This document shows, piece after piece, positions 25,206 to 34,500 of a DNA stretch of 43,854 nt. This DNA comes from Halomonas sp. Lineage in GTDB: Bacteria > Pseudomonadota > Gammaproteobacteria > Pseudomonadales > Halomonadaceae. The notes under the pieces were generated by a model that did no database searches, was not told where the DNA came from, and saw only the letters and a program-made list of their open reading frames with translations. The number at the start of each line of letters is the position of its first letter. Position 1 is the stretch's first letter. The position numbers and the translations under genes were made by a program. The stretch covers positions 1-43,854 of the forward strand of contig NZ_JAFIFK010000067.1 in NCBI RefSeq assembly GCF_020832045.1, written 5' to 3'.

Positions 25206-27215
25206 GTGCGCTATCCTCATCTATTTCGTCCGCTCGAGGTGGGCCATCTGACACTGCCCAATCGCGTGCTGATGGGTTCCATGCATACCAACCTGGAAGA
25301 GGCGCCGAATGGCTTCGCGCGCTTGGCGGCGTTCTACGCCGAGCGTGCGCGCGAGGGAGTTGGGCTGATCGTCACCGGCGGTATCGCCCCTAATCCGGAG
25401 GGCGCTGTCTTTCAGGGCGCCGCTTCCCTGGAGCGGGCCGAGCAGGTGGCTGATCACCGCAGCGTGGTCGAGGCCGTGCACGCCGAGGGGGGACATATCT
25501 GCATGCAGATTCTGCATGCAGGCCGCTATGCCTATTCGCCCGAATTGGTAGCACCGTCGCCGATTCAGGCGCCGATCAACCCGTTCGTGCCCCGTGAGCT
25601 TGGCGATGACGAGGTGCAGCAGCAGATCGATGCCTACGTGCGCTGTGCGTCCCTGGCCCGTGAGGCTGGTTACGACGGCGTCGAGGTGATGGGCTCGGAA
25701 GGCTATCTGATCAATCAGTTCCTGTGTCTGCGCACAAATCATCGCGATGACCGCTGGGGTGGCACGTTCGACAATCGTATGCGCTTCGCAGTCGAGATCG
25801 TGTCGCGCATTCGCGAGGCGGTAGGCGACGACTTCCTGATCATCTTCCGTCTGTCGATGATCGACCTGGTAGAGGAGGGGAGCACCTGGGAAGAGGTTGT
25901 GACCCTGGGGCGTGCCGTCGAGGCGGCTGGAGCCAGCCTGATCAACACCGGCATCGGTTGGCATGAGGCACGTGTGCCCACCATCGTCACCAGCGTGCCG
26001 CGGGCGGCCTTCACCGAGGTGACACGGCGCATGAAGGCCGAGCTCACCATACCGTTGATCACCACCAATCGCATCAACATGCCCGCGGTGGCCGAGCGGG
26101 TGCTGGCCGACGGTCATGCCGACATGGTGTCCATGGCACGTCCTTTCCTTGCCGACCCGGCCTGGGTGAGCAAGGCGGCCGCGGGGCGCGACGAGGAGAT
26201 CAATACCTGTATCGCCTGCAACCAGGCCTGCCTCGATCATACCTTCCAAGGCAAGCTGACGTCCTGTCTGGTCAATCCGCAGGCCTGCCACGAAACCGAG
26301 CTGGTCGTCGAGACAGCCGAGACGCCGCGCGACGTCGCCGTGGTTGGCGGTGGGCCGGCGGGGCTGTCGGCAGCGCTCACAGCCGCACGTCGCGGCCATC
26401 GTGTGGTGCTGTTCGAGCGTACCGACGAGCTGGGGGGGCAGTTCAATCTGGCGCGCAAGATCCCCGGCAAGGAGGAGTTCGACGAGACGCTGCGTTATTT
26501 CGAGGTCATGCTTGCCAAACACGGCGTTTCGATAAGGCTGGGTACGGAGGCCGATGTCCAGACGCTACGCGGTTTCGATGCGGTCATCCTGGCCACCGGC
26601 GTGCGCCCGCGACGGCTCGAGCTGCCGGGCATCGATCATCCCAAGGTAATGAGTTATCCCACTGCAATCCGGCATCCCGAGCGAGTGGGGCGGCGGGTGG
26701 CGATCATCGGGGCCGGCGGCATCGGTTTCGACGTGGCTGAGCTTCTTACCCACGTGGGTCACCCTTCGCTCGACCGCGACGCCTGGTGCGCCGAATGGGG
26801 CGTGGACCTGAATGTGTCGGAGCGTGGCGGTGTACGCCCCCCCGAACGGCCCGATACGCCACGTCAGGTCACTCTACTGCAGCGCAAGCGCTCCAAGCCC
26901 GGTAAGGGGTTGGGAAAAACCACCGGTTGGGTTCACCGCATGTCGCTGAACCATCGCGGTGTCGAGTCCCTCGCTGGCTGCGAGTATCTTGGCATTGATG
27001 ATGAAGGCTTGCATATTCGCGTCAACGAGGAGTCACGCCTGATCGAAGTCGACAGCGTGGTGATCTGTGCCGGTCAGGACCCTGTGCGCGAGCTGCTCGA
27101 GCCGCTCCAGCAGGTGGGCGTGGCAGTGCATCTGATCGGTGGTGCTGACGAAGCTGCCGAACTCGACGCCAAGCGGGCCATCGACCAGGGCACCCGAGTA
27201 GCAGCGGGGCTGTAG
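25206..27215 (+). CDS. fadH: NADPH-dependent 2,4-dienoyl-CoA reductase FadH
   Basis: 669 aa, near the 672 of E. coli. FadH removes conjugated double bases in beta-oxidation of unsaturated fatty acids, here meaning conjugated double bonds in the acyl-CoA. An FMN-binding TIM barrel comes first (about 1-330). The [4Fe-4S] ligands are C335, C338, C342 and C354 in CIACNQAC and LTSC. A FAD/NADPH domain follows, with GGGPAGLSAA and GAGGIGFDVA. The start is GTG at 25206, with AAGGAGGAG six bases upstream; the longer frame begins with an unsupported TTG. No other fad gene is adjacent. Confidence 0.95.
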   Translation: MRYPHLFRPLEVGHLTLPNRVLMGSMHTNLEEAPNGFARLAAFYAERAREGVGLIVTGGIAPNPEGAVFQGAASLERAEQVADHRSVVEAVHAEGGHICMQILHAGRYAYSPELVAPSPIQAPINPFVPRELGDDEVQQQIDAYVRCASLAREAGYDGVEVMGSEGYLINQFLCLRTNHRDDRWGGTFDNRMRFAVEIVSRIREAVGDDFLIIFRLSMIDLVEEGSTWEEVVTLGRAVEAAGASLINTGIGWHEARVPTIVTSVPRAAFTEVTRRMKAELTIPLITTNRINMPAVAERVLADGHADMVSMARPFLADPAWVSKAAAGRDEEINTCIACNQACLDHTFQGKLTSCLVNPQACHETELVVETAETPRDVAVVGGGPAGLSAALTAARRGHRVVLFERTDELGGQFNLARKIPGKEEFDETLRYFEVMLAKHGVSIRLGTEADVQTLRGFDAVILATGVRPRRLELPGIDHPKVMSYPTAIRHPERVGRRVAIIGAGGIGFDVAELLTHVGHPSLDRDAWCAEWGVDLNVSERGGVRPPERPDTPRQVTLLQRKRSKPGKGLGKTTGWVHRMSLNHRGVESLAGCEYLGIDDEGLHIRVNEESRLIEVDSVVICAGQDPVRELLEPLQQVGVAVHLIGGADEAAELDAKRAIDQGTRVAAGL

Positions 27216-27341
27216 CAAGGGTCCGCAGCGCCACGACTCCCCCGGCCTGCGCGGTGATGATGGCATTGTAAAAGCGGGTTACACTGGTCGAGGCGCGTCT
27301 TTGATCCGTGTTTCCCGTCTGGTTCGCTGGCGCATCAGGGT

Positions 27342-27587
27342 ATGGCGGCAATGTTCAACAACCCGGCCATGGTGGCGTCGCAACCCAATCTCGAACGCGT
27401 GCGTATGGGCCGCGAGTCGGCCATCGTCAAGTGGGAAGCCGACCGCGGTCGCGTCGAGGCCACGCTGCTGCTCGACAGTCGCATCCTGATGCAAGTCAAG
27501 GGCCAGGGCATCGATTCGGCGGATATCGCCGTCGACCTGCTGAAGGAATGGGATCTCAACGAATTGCGCACAGAAGCGGCACGCTGA
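27342..27587 (+). CDS. Small hypothetical protein
   Basis: 81 aa, or 78 if the ATG at 27351 (MFNNPAM) is used. It is hydrophilic, with no membrane segment and no motif I recognise. The core ERVRMGRESAIVKWEADRGR and LLLDSRILMQVKGQG suggest a small alpha-beta fold with beta strands. Codon use matches its neighbours, with GC at third positions, which argues that it is real. It follows fadH by 126 bases and may have its own promoter. I cannot assign a function. Confidence 0.6.
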   Translation: MAAMFNNPAMVASQPNLERVRMGRESAIVKWEADRGRVEATLLLDSRILMQVKGQGIDSADIAVDLLKEWDLNELRTEAAR

Positions 27588-28004
27588 GGCAATGTCGGCG
27601 CCTGGGAGATAGACGACGTATTTTCAGGCGGCAGTTCAGTTCTCGCCTAGCGTTGATTGCACGGCGCTTCGTGACGGCTATGCTGTTGCAATCTCTAGCC
27701 TCCCTTTCCCTTTCTCCCTGGCGGCAAGCTTGCCATCCCCCACCTGCTCGATATGCCCACGGGCCGAGCTTCTGCGTTCGTTTCGGCAACTCTTGAATCT
27801 GCTTGGTCAACCCGCCGGCACCATATTCCGATACCGTTTAATGCCTAGCGTCGAACCCTTGGCGGGTCCTGCGTTCTCATGATTATCCTTCCCTTGCGTT
27901 GATTCTTTGACGGCCACTGCGCCCTGAAGTGACTAGGCTGGTAAGTAACCCGCGGCGGCCATCACGGTTCGATGGTCAGGGGATAAGGCAAACAGGAGGC
28001 TTCG
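27588..28004. other. Intergenic region upstream of prkA
   Basis: 417 bases. I see no convincing gene, terminator or standard promoter. In E. coli the equivalent operon is expressed in starvation from sigma-54 and sigma-S promoters. The best sigma-54-like spacing here, GG-N10-GC within 27762-27776, is a weak match. A pair TTGAA and GTCAA at 27793-27810 has the wrong spacing for Fnr. The ribosome site AGGAGG before prkA is strong. Confidence 0.5.
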
Positions 28005-29927
28005 ATGAGCATCTTCGATCATGTGCAGAACCGCTTCTCTCGTGTCCAGCAGGAAGAACTCACCTTGCAGGAATACTTGGAGCTGTGTCGCGAGGACCCC
28101 ATGGCCTACGCCAGCGCTGCTGAGCGGATGCTCAAGGCCATCGGTGAGCCCGAGGTGATCGACACCGCCAAGGATCCGCGGCTCTCCCGAATCTTTTCCA
28201 ACAAGGTCATCCGCCGTTATCCGGCTTTTTCCGAGTTCTACGGCATGGAGGAGGCGATCGAACAGATCGTGGCCTACTTCCGGCATGCCGCACAGGGGTT
28301 GGAGGAGCGCAAGCAGATCCTTTATCTGCTCGGCCCGGTGGGTGGCGGCAAATCGTCGTTGGCCGAGCGCCTGAAGCTGTTGATGGAGCACATTCCTTTC
28401 TATGCCATCAAGGGGTCGCCGGTGTTCGAGTCTCCGCTGGGCCTGTTCTCACCCGAAGAGGACGGTGAGCTGCTGGAGAAGGAATACGGCATACCCAGCC
28501 GCTACGTGAAGAGCGTCATGTCGCCGTGGGCGGCCAAGCGGCTCAAGGAGTATGGCGGCGACATCTCCCAGTTCAAGGTGGTTCGTCTCTATCCGTCGCG
28601 GCTCAACCAGATCGCCATCTCCAAGACCGAGCCGGGAGACGAGAACAATCAGGACATCTCCTCGCTGGTGGGCAAGGTCGACATTCGCCAGCTCGAGCTC
28701 TACTCCCAGGACGATCCGGACGCTTACAGCTTCTCCGGCGGCCTGTGCAAGGCCAACCAGGGCCTGATGGAGTTCATCGAGATGTTCAAGGCACCTATCA
28801 AGGTGCTGCACCCCCTGCTGACCGCCACCCAGGAGGGTAACTACAACCCCACCGAAGGCATGGGGGCGATTCCCTTCGACGGTATCGTGCTGGCCCACTC
28901 CAACGAGAGCGAATGGCAGGCGTTTCGCAACAACCGCAACAATGAGGCGTTCCTCGACCGCGTCTACATGGTCAAGGTGCCGTACTGCCTGCGCGTGACT
29001 GAAGAGATCAATATCTACAAGAAGCTGCTGGAGCACTCATCGCTTTATGAAGCGCCCTGTGCTCCGGATACCCTGCGTATGCTGGCGCAGTTCTCGGTAC
29101 TCTCGCGGCTCAAGGAGCCGGAAAACTCCAGCGTCTACTCCAAGATGCGGGTCTACGATGGCGAGAACCTCAAGGATACCGACCCCAAGGCCAAGTCGAT
29201 TCAGGAGTACCGCGATGCCTCCGGGGTCGACGAGGGCATGGATGGGCTCTCCACCCGCTTCGCCTTCAAGATCCTGTCGAAGGTGTTCAACTTCGACAAT
29301 CACGAAATCGCCGCCAACCCGGTGCATCTGCTCTACGTGCTGGAGCAGCGTCTCGAGCAGGAGCACCTGCCCAAGGAAACCTTCGAGCGCTATCTGCGCT
29401 ACATCAAGGAGTTCCTGGCGCCGCGCTATGTCGACTTCATCGGCAAGGAGATCCAGACCGCCTATCTCGAGTCCTACTCGGAGTACGGCCAGAACATCTT
29501 CGACCGCTACGTGACCTATGCCGATTTCTGGATCCAGGATCAGGAGTACCGCGATCCCGAAACCGGCGAGCTGTTTAACCGGCAGTCCCTCAACGAGGAA
29601 CTCGAAAAGATCGAAAAGCCCGCAGGTATTTCCAATCCCAAGGACTTCCGCCACGAAGTCGTCAACTTCGTGCTGCGAGCTCGTGCCCAGAACAACGGCA
29701 TGAACCCCAGTTGGCAGTCCTACGAGAAGCTGCGCGGTGTGATTGAGCACAAGATGTTCGCCAACACCGAAGAGCTGCTGCCGGTGATCTCTTTCAACGC
29801 CAAGGCCTCGACGGCGGACCAGAAGAAGCATGAGGATTTCGTGGCCCGCATGAAAGACCGCGGTTATACCGAGAAGCAAGTCCGGCTGCTCTCGGAGTGG
29901 TATCTGCGGGTGCGTAAATCGCAATAA
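28005..29927 (+). CDS. prkA: PrkA/YeaG serine protein kinase
   Basis: 640 aa, the usual length. The AAA-like N-terminal domain has the P-loop GPVGGGKSS (110-118). The C-terminal PrkA domain shares features with protein kinases. YeaG in E. coli phosphorylates a protein substrate and helps cells through nitrogen and carbon starvation. It is cytoplasmic. The ATG at 28005 follows AGGAGG. It is the first gene of the conserved prkA-yeaH-spoVR operon, with 23 bases to the next gene. Confidence 0.96.
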   Translation: MSIFDHVQNRFSRVQQEELTLQEYLELCREDPMAYASAAERMLKAIGEPEVIDTAKDPRLSRIFSNKVIRRYPAFSEFYGMEEAIEQIVAYFRHAAQGLEERKQILYLLGPVGGGKSSLAERLKLLMEHIPFYAIKGSPVFESPLGLFSPEEDGELLEKEYGIPSRYVKSVMSPWAAKRLKEYGGDISQFKVVRLYPSRLNQIAISKTEPGDENNQDISSLVGKVDIRQLELYSQDDPDAYSFSGGLCKANQGLMEFIEMFKAPIKVLHPLLTATQEGNYNPTEGMGAIPFDGIVLAHSNESEWQAFRNNRNNEAFLDRVYMVKVPYCLRVTEEINIYKKLLEHSSLYEAPCAPDTLRMLAQFSVLSRLKEPENSSVYSKMRVYDGENLKDTDPKAKSIQEYRDASGVDEGMDGLSTRFAFKILSKVFNFDNHEIAANPVHLLYVLEQRLEQEHLPKETFERYLRYIKEFLAPRYVDFIGKEIQTAYLESYSEYGQNIFDRYVTYADFWIQDQEYRDPETGELFNRQSLNEELEKIEKPAGISNPKDFRHEVVNFVLRARAQNNGMNPSWQSYEKLRGVIEHKMFANTEELLPVISFNAKASTADQKKHEDFVARMKDRGYTEKQVRLLSEWYLRVRKSQ

Positions 29928-29950
29928 GCGGCGCGAGCCAGGAGGTCAGC

Positions 29951-31234
29951 ATGACCTATTTCATCGATCGACGCGCCAACGCCAAGAACAAGAGCGCCGT
30001 GAACCGTCAGCGCTTCCTCGACCGCTACCGGACGCACATCAAGCGTTCGGTGGAGGAAGCCGTCAACCGTCGTTCGATCACCGACATGGAGCGCGGGGAG
30101 AAGGTTTCCATCCCCGCCCGCGATATCTCCGAGCCGGTGTTCCAGCACGGTCCGGGAGGCAAGCGCACCATTGTCAGTCCGGGCAACAAGGAGTTTGTCG
30201 AAGGGGATCGCCTGCGCCGCCCCGGTGGGGGCGGCAGTGGCGGTGGCGGGGGGGAGGGCAACGCCTCCAACCAAGGTGAGGGCATGGACGAGTTCGCCTT
30301 CAGCCTGACGCGTGAGGAGTTCCTCGACTTCGTCTTCGACGGCCTGGAGTTGCCGCATCTGGAGCGTAAGGCGCTAAAGGATCTTGATGAAGTCAAACCG
30401 GTGCGCGCGGGGGTCACCCGCGATGGGGTGCCGTCGCGGATCAATATCGTGCGCTCGATGCGTGAGGCGTATGCCCGGCGCATTGCCATGCGCGCGCCTA
30501 TTCGGCGGGCGTTGCGTGAGGCCCAGCAGGCCCTGGACGAGGAAGAGCGCAAGGACCCGGTGCTGCGCAATCCGTCGCGAATCAGTGAGCTCAAGACGGA
30601 GATCGAGCGACTGGAGAAGCGGCTCGAGGCGGTTCCCTTCATCGACACCTATGACCTGCGCTACAACAATCTGGTCAATCAGCCCCAGCCCTCCAGCAAG
30701 GCGGTCATGTTCTGCGTGATGGACGTCTCCGGCTCCATGACCCAGGCTCACAAGGACATCGCCAAACGCTTCTTCCTGCTGCTCTATCTGTTTCTGGAGC
30801 GCAACTACGAGAAGGTCGAACTGGTCTTCGTGCGCCACCACACTGCGGCCAAGGAGGTCGACGAAGAGGAGTTCTTCTATTCACGTGAGACCGGCGGCAC
30901 CATCGTCTCCAGTGCCCTGACTCTGGTCGACGAGATCATCACCCGGCGCTATCCCCCCACCCAGTGGAATCTCTATGTGGCGCAGGCTTCGGATGGCGAC
31001 AATTGGGACGACGACTCGGTGAACTGTCGCGAGCAGTTGGTCAAATCGCTGATGCCGCGCCTTCAGTACTACACCTACGTGGAGATTACCCCCCACGCCC
31101 ACCAGGCACTGTGGGAGGAGTACGAAAGTGTGGCCGCCGAATACCCCGACCGATTCGCGATGCGTCAAATCGTCGAGGCCGGCGACATCTATCCGGTGTT
31201 CCGGGAATTGTTCAAGCGCCGTGCCGCCCATTGA
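29951..31234 (+). CDS. yeaH: YeaH/YhbH family protein (DUF444) with VWA-like domain
   Basis: 427 aa. The N-terminal half is basic and contains a glycine-rich linker (about 94-104) and [12 protein letters not shown]. The C-terminal part has a von Willebrand A-like metal site at D258 in VMDVSGSM. The family (DUF444) is always encoded with PrkA, and the two act together in stress survival in E. coli. The exact activity is unknown. AGGAGG lies upstream of the ATG. The spoVR gene starts 17 bases after the stop. Confidence 0.95.
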   Translation: MTYFIDRRANAKNKSAVNRQRFLDRYRTHIKRSVEEAVNRRSITDMERGEKVSIPARDISEPVFQHGPGGKRTIVSPGNKEFVEGDRLRRPGGGGSGGGGGEGNASNQGEGMDEFAFSLTREEFLDFVFDGLELPHLERKALKDLDEVKPVRAGVTRDGVPSRINIVRSMREAYARRIAMRAPIRRALREAQQALDEEERKDPVLRNPSRISELKTEIERLEKRLEAVPFIDTYDLRYNNLVNQPQPSSKAVMFCVMDVSGSMTQAHKDIAKRFFLLLYLFLERNYEKVELVFVRHHTAAKEVDEEEFFYSRETGGTIVSSALTLVDEIITRRYPPTQWNLYVAQASDGDNWDDDSVNCREQLVKSLMPRLQYYTYVEITPHAHQALWEEYESVAAEYPDRFAMRQIVEAGDIYPVFRELFKRRAAH

Positions 31235-31251
31235 CGTGACGAGGAGGCAAC

Positions 31252-32808
31252 ATGACCCGACGCAAGCCGATAGCTACCGGTTCCGACTGGAACTTCGAGA
31301 TCCTCGAAACCTTCGAGCAGGAGCTGGCCAGGCTGGCAGACGAGTATCGGTTGGATACCTACCCCAACCAGATCGAGATCATCACCACCGAACAGATGAT
31401 GGATGCCTATGCCAGTGTAGGGATGCCGGTGGGCTATCATCATTGGTCCTTCGGCAAGCAGTTCCTAGCGGTCGAGCAGGCCTATCGTCGCGGCCAGATG
31501 GGACTCGCCTACGAGCTGGTGATCAACTCCGACCCCTGCATCGCCTACCTGATGGAGGAGAACACCTTGATGATGCAGGTGCTGGTCATGGCCCACGCTT
31601 GCTACGGTCACAACTCCTTCTTCAAGGGAAACTATCTGTTTCGCGCCTGGACCGATGCCAGTTCTATCATCGACTACCTGGTGTTCGCTCGTAAGTACGT
31701 GGCCGAGTGCGAGCAGCGCCATGGCGTCACCGCCGTCGAGCAGCTGCTCGATGCCTGTCATGCGCTGCAGAACTACGGGGTGGATCGCTATAAGCGGCCT
31801 TCACCCATCTCGGCCGAGGAAGAGGTGCGGCGTCAGGCGGAGCGGGAGGCGTACCTACAGACCCAGGTCAACACGCTGTGGCGCACCATACCGGCTCGCC
31901 AGCCGGATGACGCCTTGCCAGGCATTCTGGGGGGAGACGAGGACCCGCTGGGGCTCCGAGTGGGAGGGCGCTATCCGCCCGAGCCTCAGGAGAATCTGCT
32001 CTACTTCATCGAAAAGAACGCACCGCTACTGGCACCATGGCAGCGTGAGATCGTGCGTATCGTGCGCAAGCTGGCGCAGTACTTCTATCCGCAGCGCCAG
32101 ACCCAGGTCATGAACGAGGGCTGGGCCTCCTTCTGGCATTACACCCTGATGAACCGGCTCTACGATGATGGGCTGGTCGACGAAGGCCTGATACTCGAGT
32201 TCCTGCAGTCACATACCGCGGTGGTCAACCAGCCCGGCTTCGATAGCCCCTACTACAGCGGTATCAACCCCTATGCGCTGGGTTTTGCCATGTTCAGTGA
32301 CATCAAGCGTATGTGCGAAAATCCCACCGACGAGGATCGTGAATGGTTTCCCGAAACCGCGGGGAGCAACTGGCTCGAGGCGGTGCATTTCGCCATGCGC
32401 AATTTCAAGGATGAATCCTTCATTCAGCAGTTCCTCTCGCCCAAGGTGATTCGCGACCTCAGGCTGTTCAGCATCGTCGACGACGATCAGGAGGAGATGC
32501 TCGAGGTCACCGCAATCCATGACGAACGAGGATATCGCCGGATACGCGAGGCGCTGGCCGTGCAGTATGCCCTGTCGCTGCGCGAACCCAATATTCAGGT
32601 GTACGAAGCCGACATTCGCGGTAACCGTTCATTGACGTTACATCATGTACAAGACAGCCGTCGACCGCTGGGCCGCAGCCTCTATCCCGTGATTCGGCAC
32701 TTGCACCAGCTGTGGGGCTTCCCGGTACGCCTGGAATCGATCGCTCAGGACGGCACGGTCGCCAGGCGTTATCAGTGGCCACTGCCTGATGAGGACGTCA
32801 GGGAGTAA
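31252..32808 (+). CDS. ycgB: SpoVR/YcgB family protein
   Basis: 518 aa, the typical length. Diagnostic text includes MNEGWASFWHY, GINPYALGFAMF and AHACYGHNSFFKGNYLF. The family is named for a Bacillus spore-cortex gene, but this lineage does not sporulate; in gammaproteobacteria it accompanies prkA-yeaH and belongs to the stationary-phase response. Conserved His and Glu residues suggest a metal site, but no reaction is known. GAGGAGG precedes the ATG. Confidence 0.95.
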   Translation: MTRRKPIATGSDWNFEILETFEQELARLADEYRLDTYPNQIEIITTEQMMDAYASVGMPVGYHHWSFGKQFLAVEQAYRRGQMGLAYELVINSDPCIAYLMEENTLMMQVLVMAHACYGHNSFFKGNYLFRAWTDASSIIDYLVFARKYVAECEQRHGVTAVEQLLDACHALQNYGVDRYKRPSPISAEEEVRRQAEREAYLQTQVNTLWRTIPARQPDDALPGILGGDEDPLGLRVGGRYPPEPQENLLYFIEKNAPLLAPWQREIVRIVRKLAQYFYPQRQTQVMNEGWASFWHYTLMNRLYDDGLVDEGLILEFLQSHTAVVNQPGFDSPYYSGINPYALGFAMFSDIKRMCENPTDEDREWFPETAGSNWLEAVHFAMRNFKDESFIQQFLSPKVIRDLRLFSIVDDDQEEMLEVTAIHDERGYRRIREALAVQYALSLREPNIQVYEADIRGNRSLTLHHVQDSRRPLGRSLYPVIRHLHQLWGFPVRLESIAQDGTVARRYQWPLPDEDVRE

Positions 32809-32830
32809 GGGGCGGAAGTACGTTCACGCG

Positions 32831-32849
32831 GCGGGCCGACGCGGCCCGC
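32831..32849. repeat. Hairpin between spoVR and HiPIP genes
   Basis: GCGGGCC and GGCCCGC pair around GACGC, between two convergent genes. There is no T-run on either strand. It could still slow transcription, but it is not a standard terminator. Confidence 0.45.
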
Positions 32850-33185
32850 TCAATTCATGGTTACCCAGGACTGGCACCAGCCATCCGGCTCGACGCTATT
32901 TTGGGGAAACAGCTGACAGCCTTGGCTGCGGCGTTCGAAGAACATGCAATTGCTGCAGGTTTCGCCCTCTTCATAAGCAGGGTGATCGCTGGCTTGTTCG
33001 GCAACTTCCACATAGTTCAGTGCCTGGGCCTGCTCATCGCCGGGGTCGAGTCTGGGTAATGTCTCGGCAAAGGCCTGGCGTGAGAGTATGCCGGCTCCCA
33101 AGGGCAGGGCGGCGATGCCCAGCAGGCTACTGCGCAAGAAGTCACGTCGGCTCGGTTTGGCCATGGGGCGACTCTTTTTAGCCAT
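32850..33185 (-). CDS. High-potential iron-sulfur protein (HiPIP)
   Basis: 111 aa. The Tat signal peptide has SRRDFLRSS (R13, R14), a hydrophobic stretch and AFA at 38-40, giving a mature periplasmic protein of about 71 residues. The four ligands of the [4Fe-4S] cluster are C77, C80, C90 and C104, in CSNCMFF, SQGCQLF and DGWCQSW, the HiPIP pattern. HiPIPs carry single electrons between the bc1 complex and reaction centres, oxidases or reductases. The ATG at 33185 follows GGAG. It is divergent from the caa3 oxidase locus, so it may feed that oxidase. Confidence 0.95.
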   Translation of the reverse strand: MAKKSRPMAKPSRRDFLRSSLLGIAALPLGAGILSRQAFAETLPRLDPGDEQAQALNYVEVAEQASDHPAYEEGETCSNCMFFERRSQGCQLFPQNSVEPDGWCQSWVTMN

Positions 33186-33522
33186 GTGAAGGTCTCCTGC
33201 TCGGGCACGGTCTAATTAGGGGAAAAGACTCCGGTCTTGGGCCAAGCTGGATGTCACGACTGCTTCGCCATCTGTCAGCATGAGACCTGACATCGGGGGT
33301 GGAGTTCTCTAGTTAAGCGGAGGAAACACCTTTTCTCGCGAAGGCGCAATTGCCGAATTTATCCTTGCGTTGCGTTCCGGTGTCGGAAGGTTGCATTAGG
33401 GGGCGTTACGTAAGAGTTCGACGCAGAGATGCGAGAACAGGGCTCGCGCGATGCGGTGACTCTGGCACCGGCGCGGGAGATTCGTTAGTGTGGGAGCACA
33501 CTGCTGCTGCAAGGATGCTGGG
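33186..33522. other. Intergenic region between HiPIP and CopD/HemJ-like genes
   Basis: 337 bases between divergent genes. A short inverted repeat, TGTCAG/CTGACA (33273-33292), is the only structure I notice. I see no clear promoter, no Fnr box and no gene. Confidence 0.5.
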
Positions 33523-33942
33523 ATGCCGTGGATCAAGATACTGCACATCGCCACGCTGTTGTGCTGGTGTGCAACGCTTCTTTACCTTCCGGCCATGTTG
33601 CTGGCAAGTGCCCGAACCCGGGCGGATAGCTCCTTCGAGTATTCCGCCCCGTCGCTGCTGCGTTTCGTTTTCACTCACATCGCCACCCCATTCGCCCTAT
33701 TGGCCATCATGAGCGGAACCTTGCTGTTCATCGTGGCACAGCTGATTGGCGGCTGGCTGGTGCTCAAGCTGGCTGCGGTGAGCGGGATGGTGTTGTGTCA
33801 CGTGCTGTGCGGTGCCCTGATAGCACGGCTGGAACAAGACAAACGTCAGTTTCTGGTACCGGCAAGCGGCCTGATTGCCGCCCTGGCGGCTTCGTTGATG
33901 CTGGCCGTGCTGGTGCTAGTGCTCAGCAAGCCATTCGACTGA
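33523..33942 (+). CDS. CopD/HemJ-like four-helix membrane protein
   Basis: 139 aa with four helices. The start MPWIKILHIATLLCWCATLLY, the Lys in GGWLVLKLAAV and the end LVLSKPF all parallel the HemJ (protoporphyrinogen oxidase) and CopD layout, including a conserved His near the N-terminus (H8). HemJ makes protoporphyrin IX; CopD-type proteins are linked to copper uptake. Either role would suit the nearby caa3 oxidase, which needs heme A and copper. The arginine-rich loops of true HemJ are not well kept, so I do not assign hemJ. The ATG at 33523 has AAGGA upstream. Confidence 0.7.
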   Translation: MPWIKILHIATLLCWCATLLYLPAMLLASARTRADSSFEYSAPSLLRFVFTHIATPFALLAIMSGTLLFIVAQLIGGWLVLKLAAVSGMVLCHVLCGALIARLEQDKRQFLVPASGLIAALAASLMLAVLVLVLSKPFD

Positions 33943-33996
33943 GGCATGACAAGGAGAGTCACCATGCACCACTCGGCCCGCCCGGTACGGTTTTTG

Positions 33997-34461
33997 TCAC
34001 TTGTCGTCGATCTCGACGCCGACCGCCTCGTCGTATACGAGCATGCCGCCGAGAATCCCCGCCAACACGATGAGTCCGGCCGTCATCAGAGTAAGGCCCA
34101 CTGCCCAGGGCAACAGGTCGGTGGGATGAAGGAAGCGCCACAGCCAGTTGAGCGAAGCCAGCGACAGCATCATCACCGCCAGGATGGCATGGCACCAGCC
34201 GACGATCATGTCGCGAATCCGCTTGACCGTTACCAGGTCTGTCAGCCCGGCAATGCTGGCCACCCAGCCGCCCAGGGCACCGATACCGGCCAGCCACAGG
34301 CTGGTGCGTGCCCAGAACGTGTCGCCGGTATAGAGAAAGAGCGCGTCGCTTCCTACCACCAACATCAGGCAGGCGATGGGAAAGTGCACCATGGTGGGGT
34401 GGAGGGGGTGGCCGGCGATGGCGGCGCGGCTCTTGATCGAGCGTCTCGGTTGGTCAGCCAT
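33997..34461 (-). CDS. DUF2231 membrane protein
   Basis: 154 aa, four helices. The N-terminal motif IAGHPLHPTMVHFPIA is the DUF2231 hallmark. The histidines in it could bind a metal or heme, but no function is established. It is convergent with the CopD/HemJ-like gene and divergent from coxB; the 5' ends of this gene and coxB are very close. The ATG at 34461 has AAAGGA upstream. Association with oxidase genes suggests a role in the respiratory membrane. Confidence 0.85.
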   Translation of the reverse strand: MADQPRRSIKSRAAIAGHPLHPTMVHFPIACLMLVVGSDALFLYTGDTFWARTSLWLAGIGALGGWVASIAGLTDLVTVKRIRDMIVGWCHAILAVMMLSLASLNWLWRFLHPTDLLPWAVGLTLMTAGLIVLAGILGGMLVYDEAVGVEIDDK

Positions 34462-34500
34462 GTTCGCGTCCTTTGCGATCCATTCAAATGTCTCTTAGGC

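Noticed and set aside
25221..26522. Open frame of 433 codons opposite fadH
   Set aside because: Shadow frame over a clear fadH reading frame with intact cluster and cofactor motifs.
27762..27776. Sigma-54-like GG-N10-GC element upstream of prkA
   Set aside because: Only the GG and GC dinucleotides and a few other bases match. Such weak matches are common in GC-rich DNA, and the distance to the start is long.
27793..27810. TTGAA and GTCAA as a possible Fnr box upstream of prkA
   Set aside because: The halves are eight bases apart instead of four, so an Fnr dimer would not fit.
33946..34500. Upstream extension of the coxB frame by up to 185 codons
   Set aside because: This part is antisense to the DUF2231 gene and has no protein-like composition. 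The lipoprotein signal shows the real N-terminus lies near 34500.
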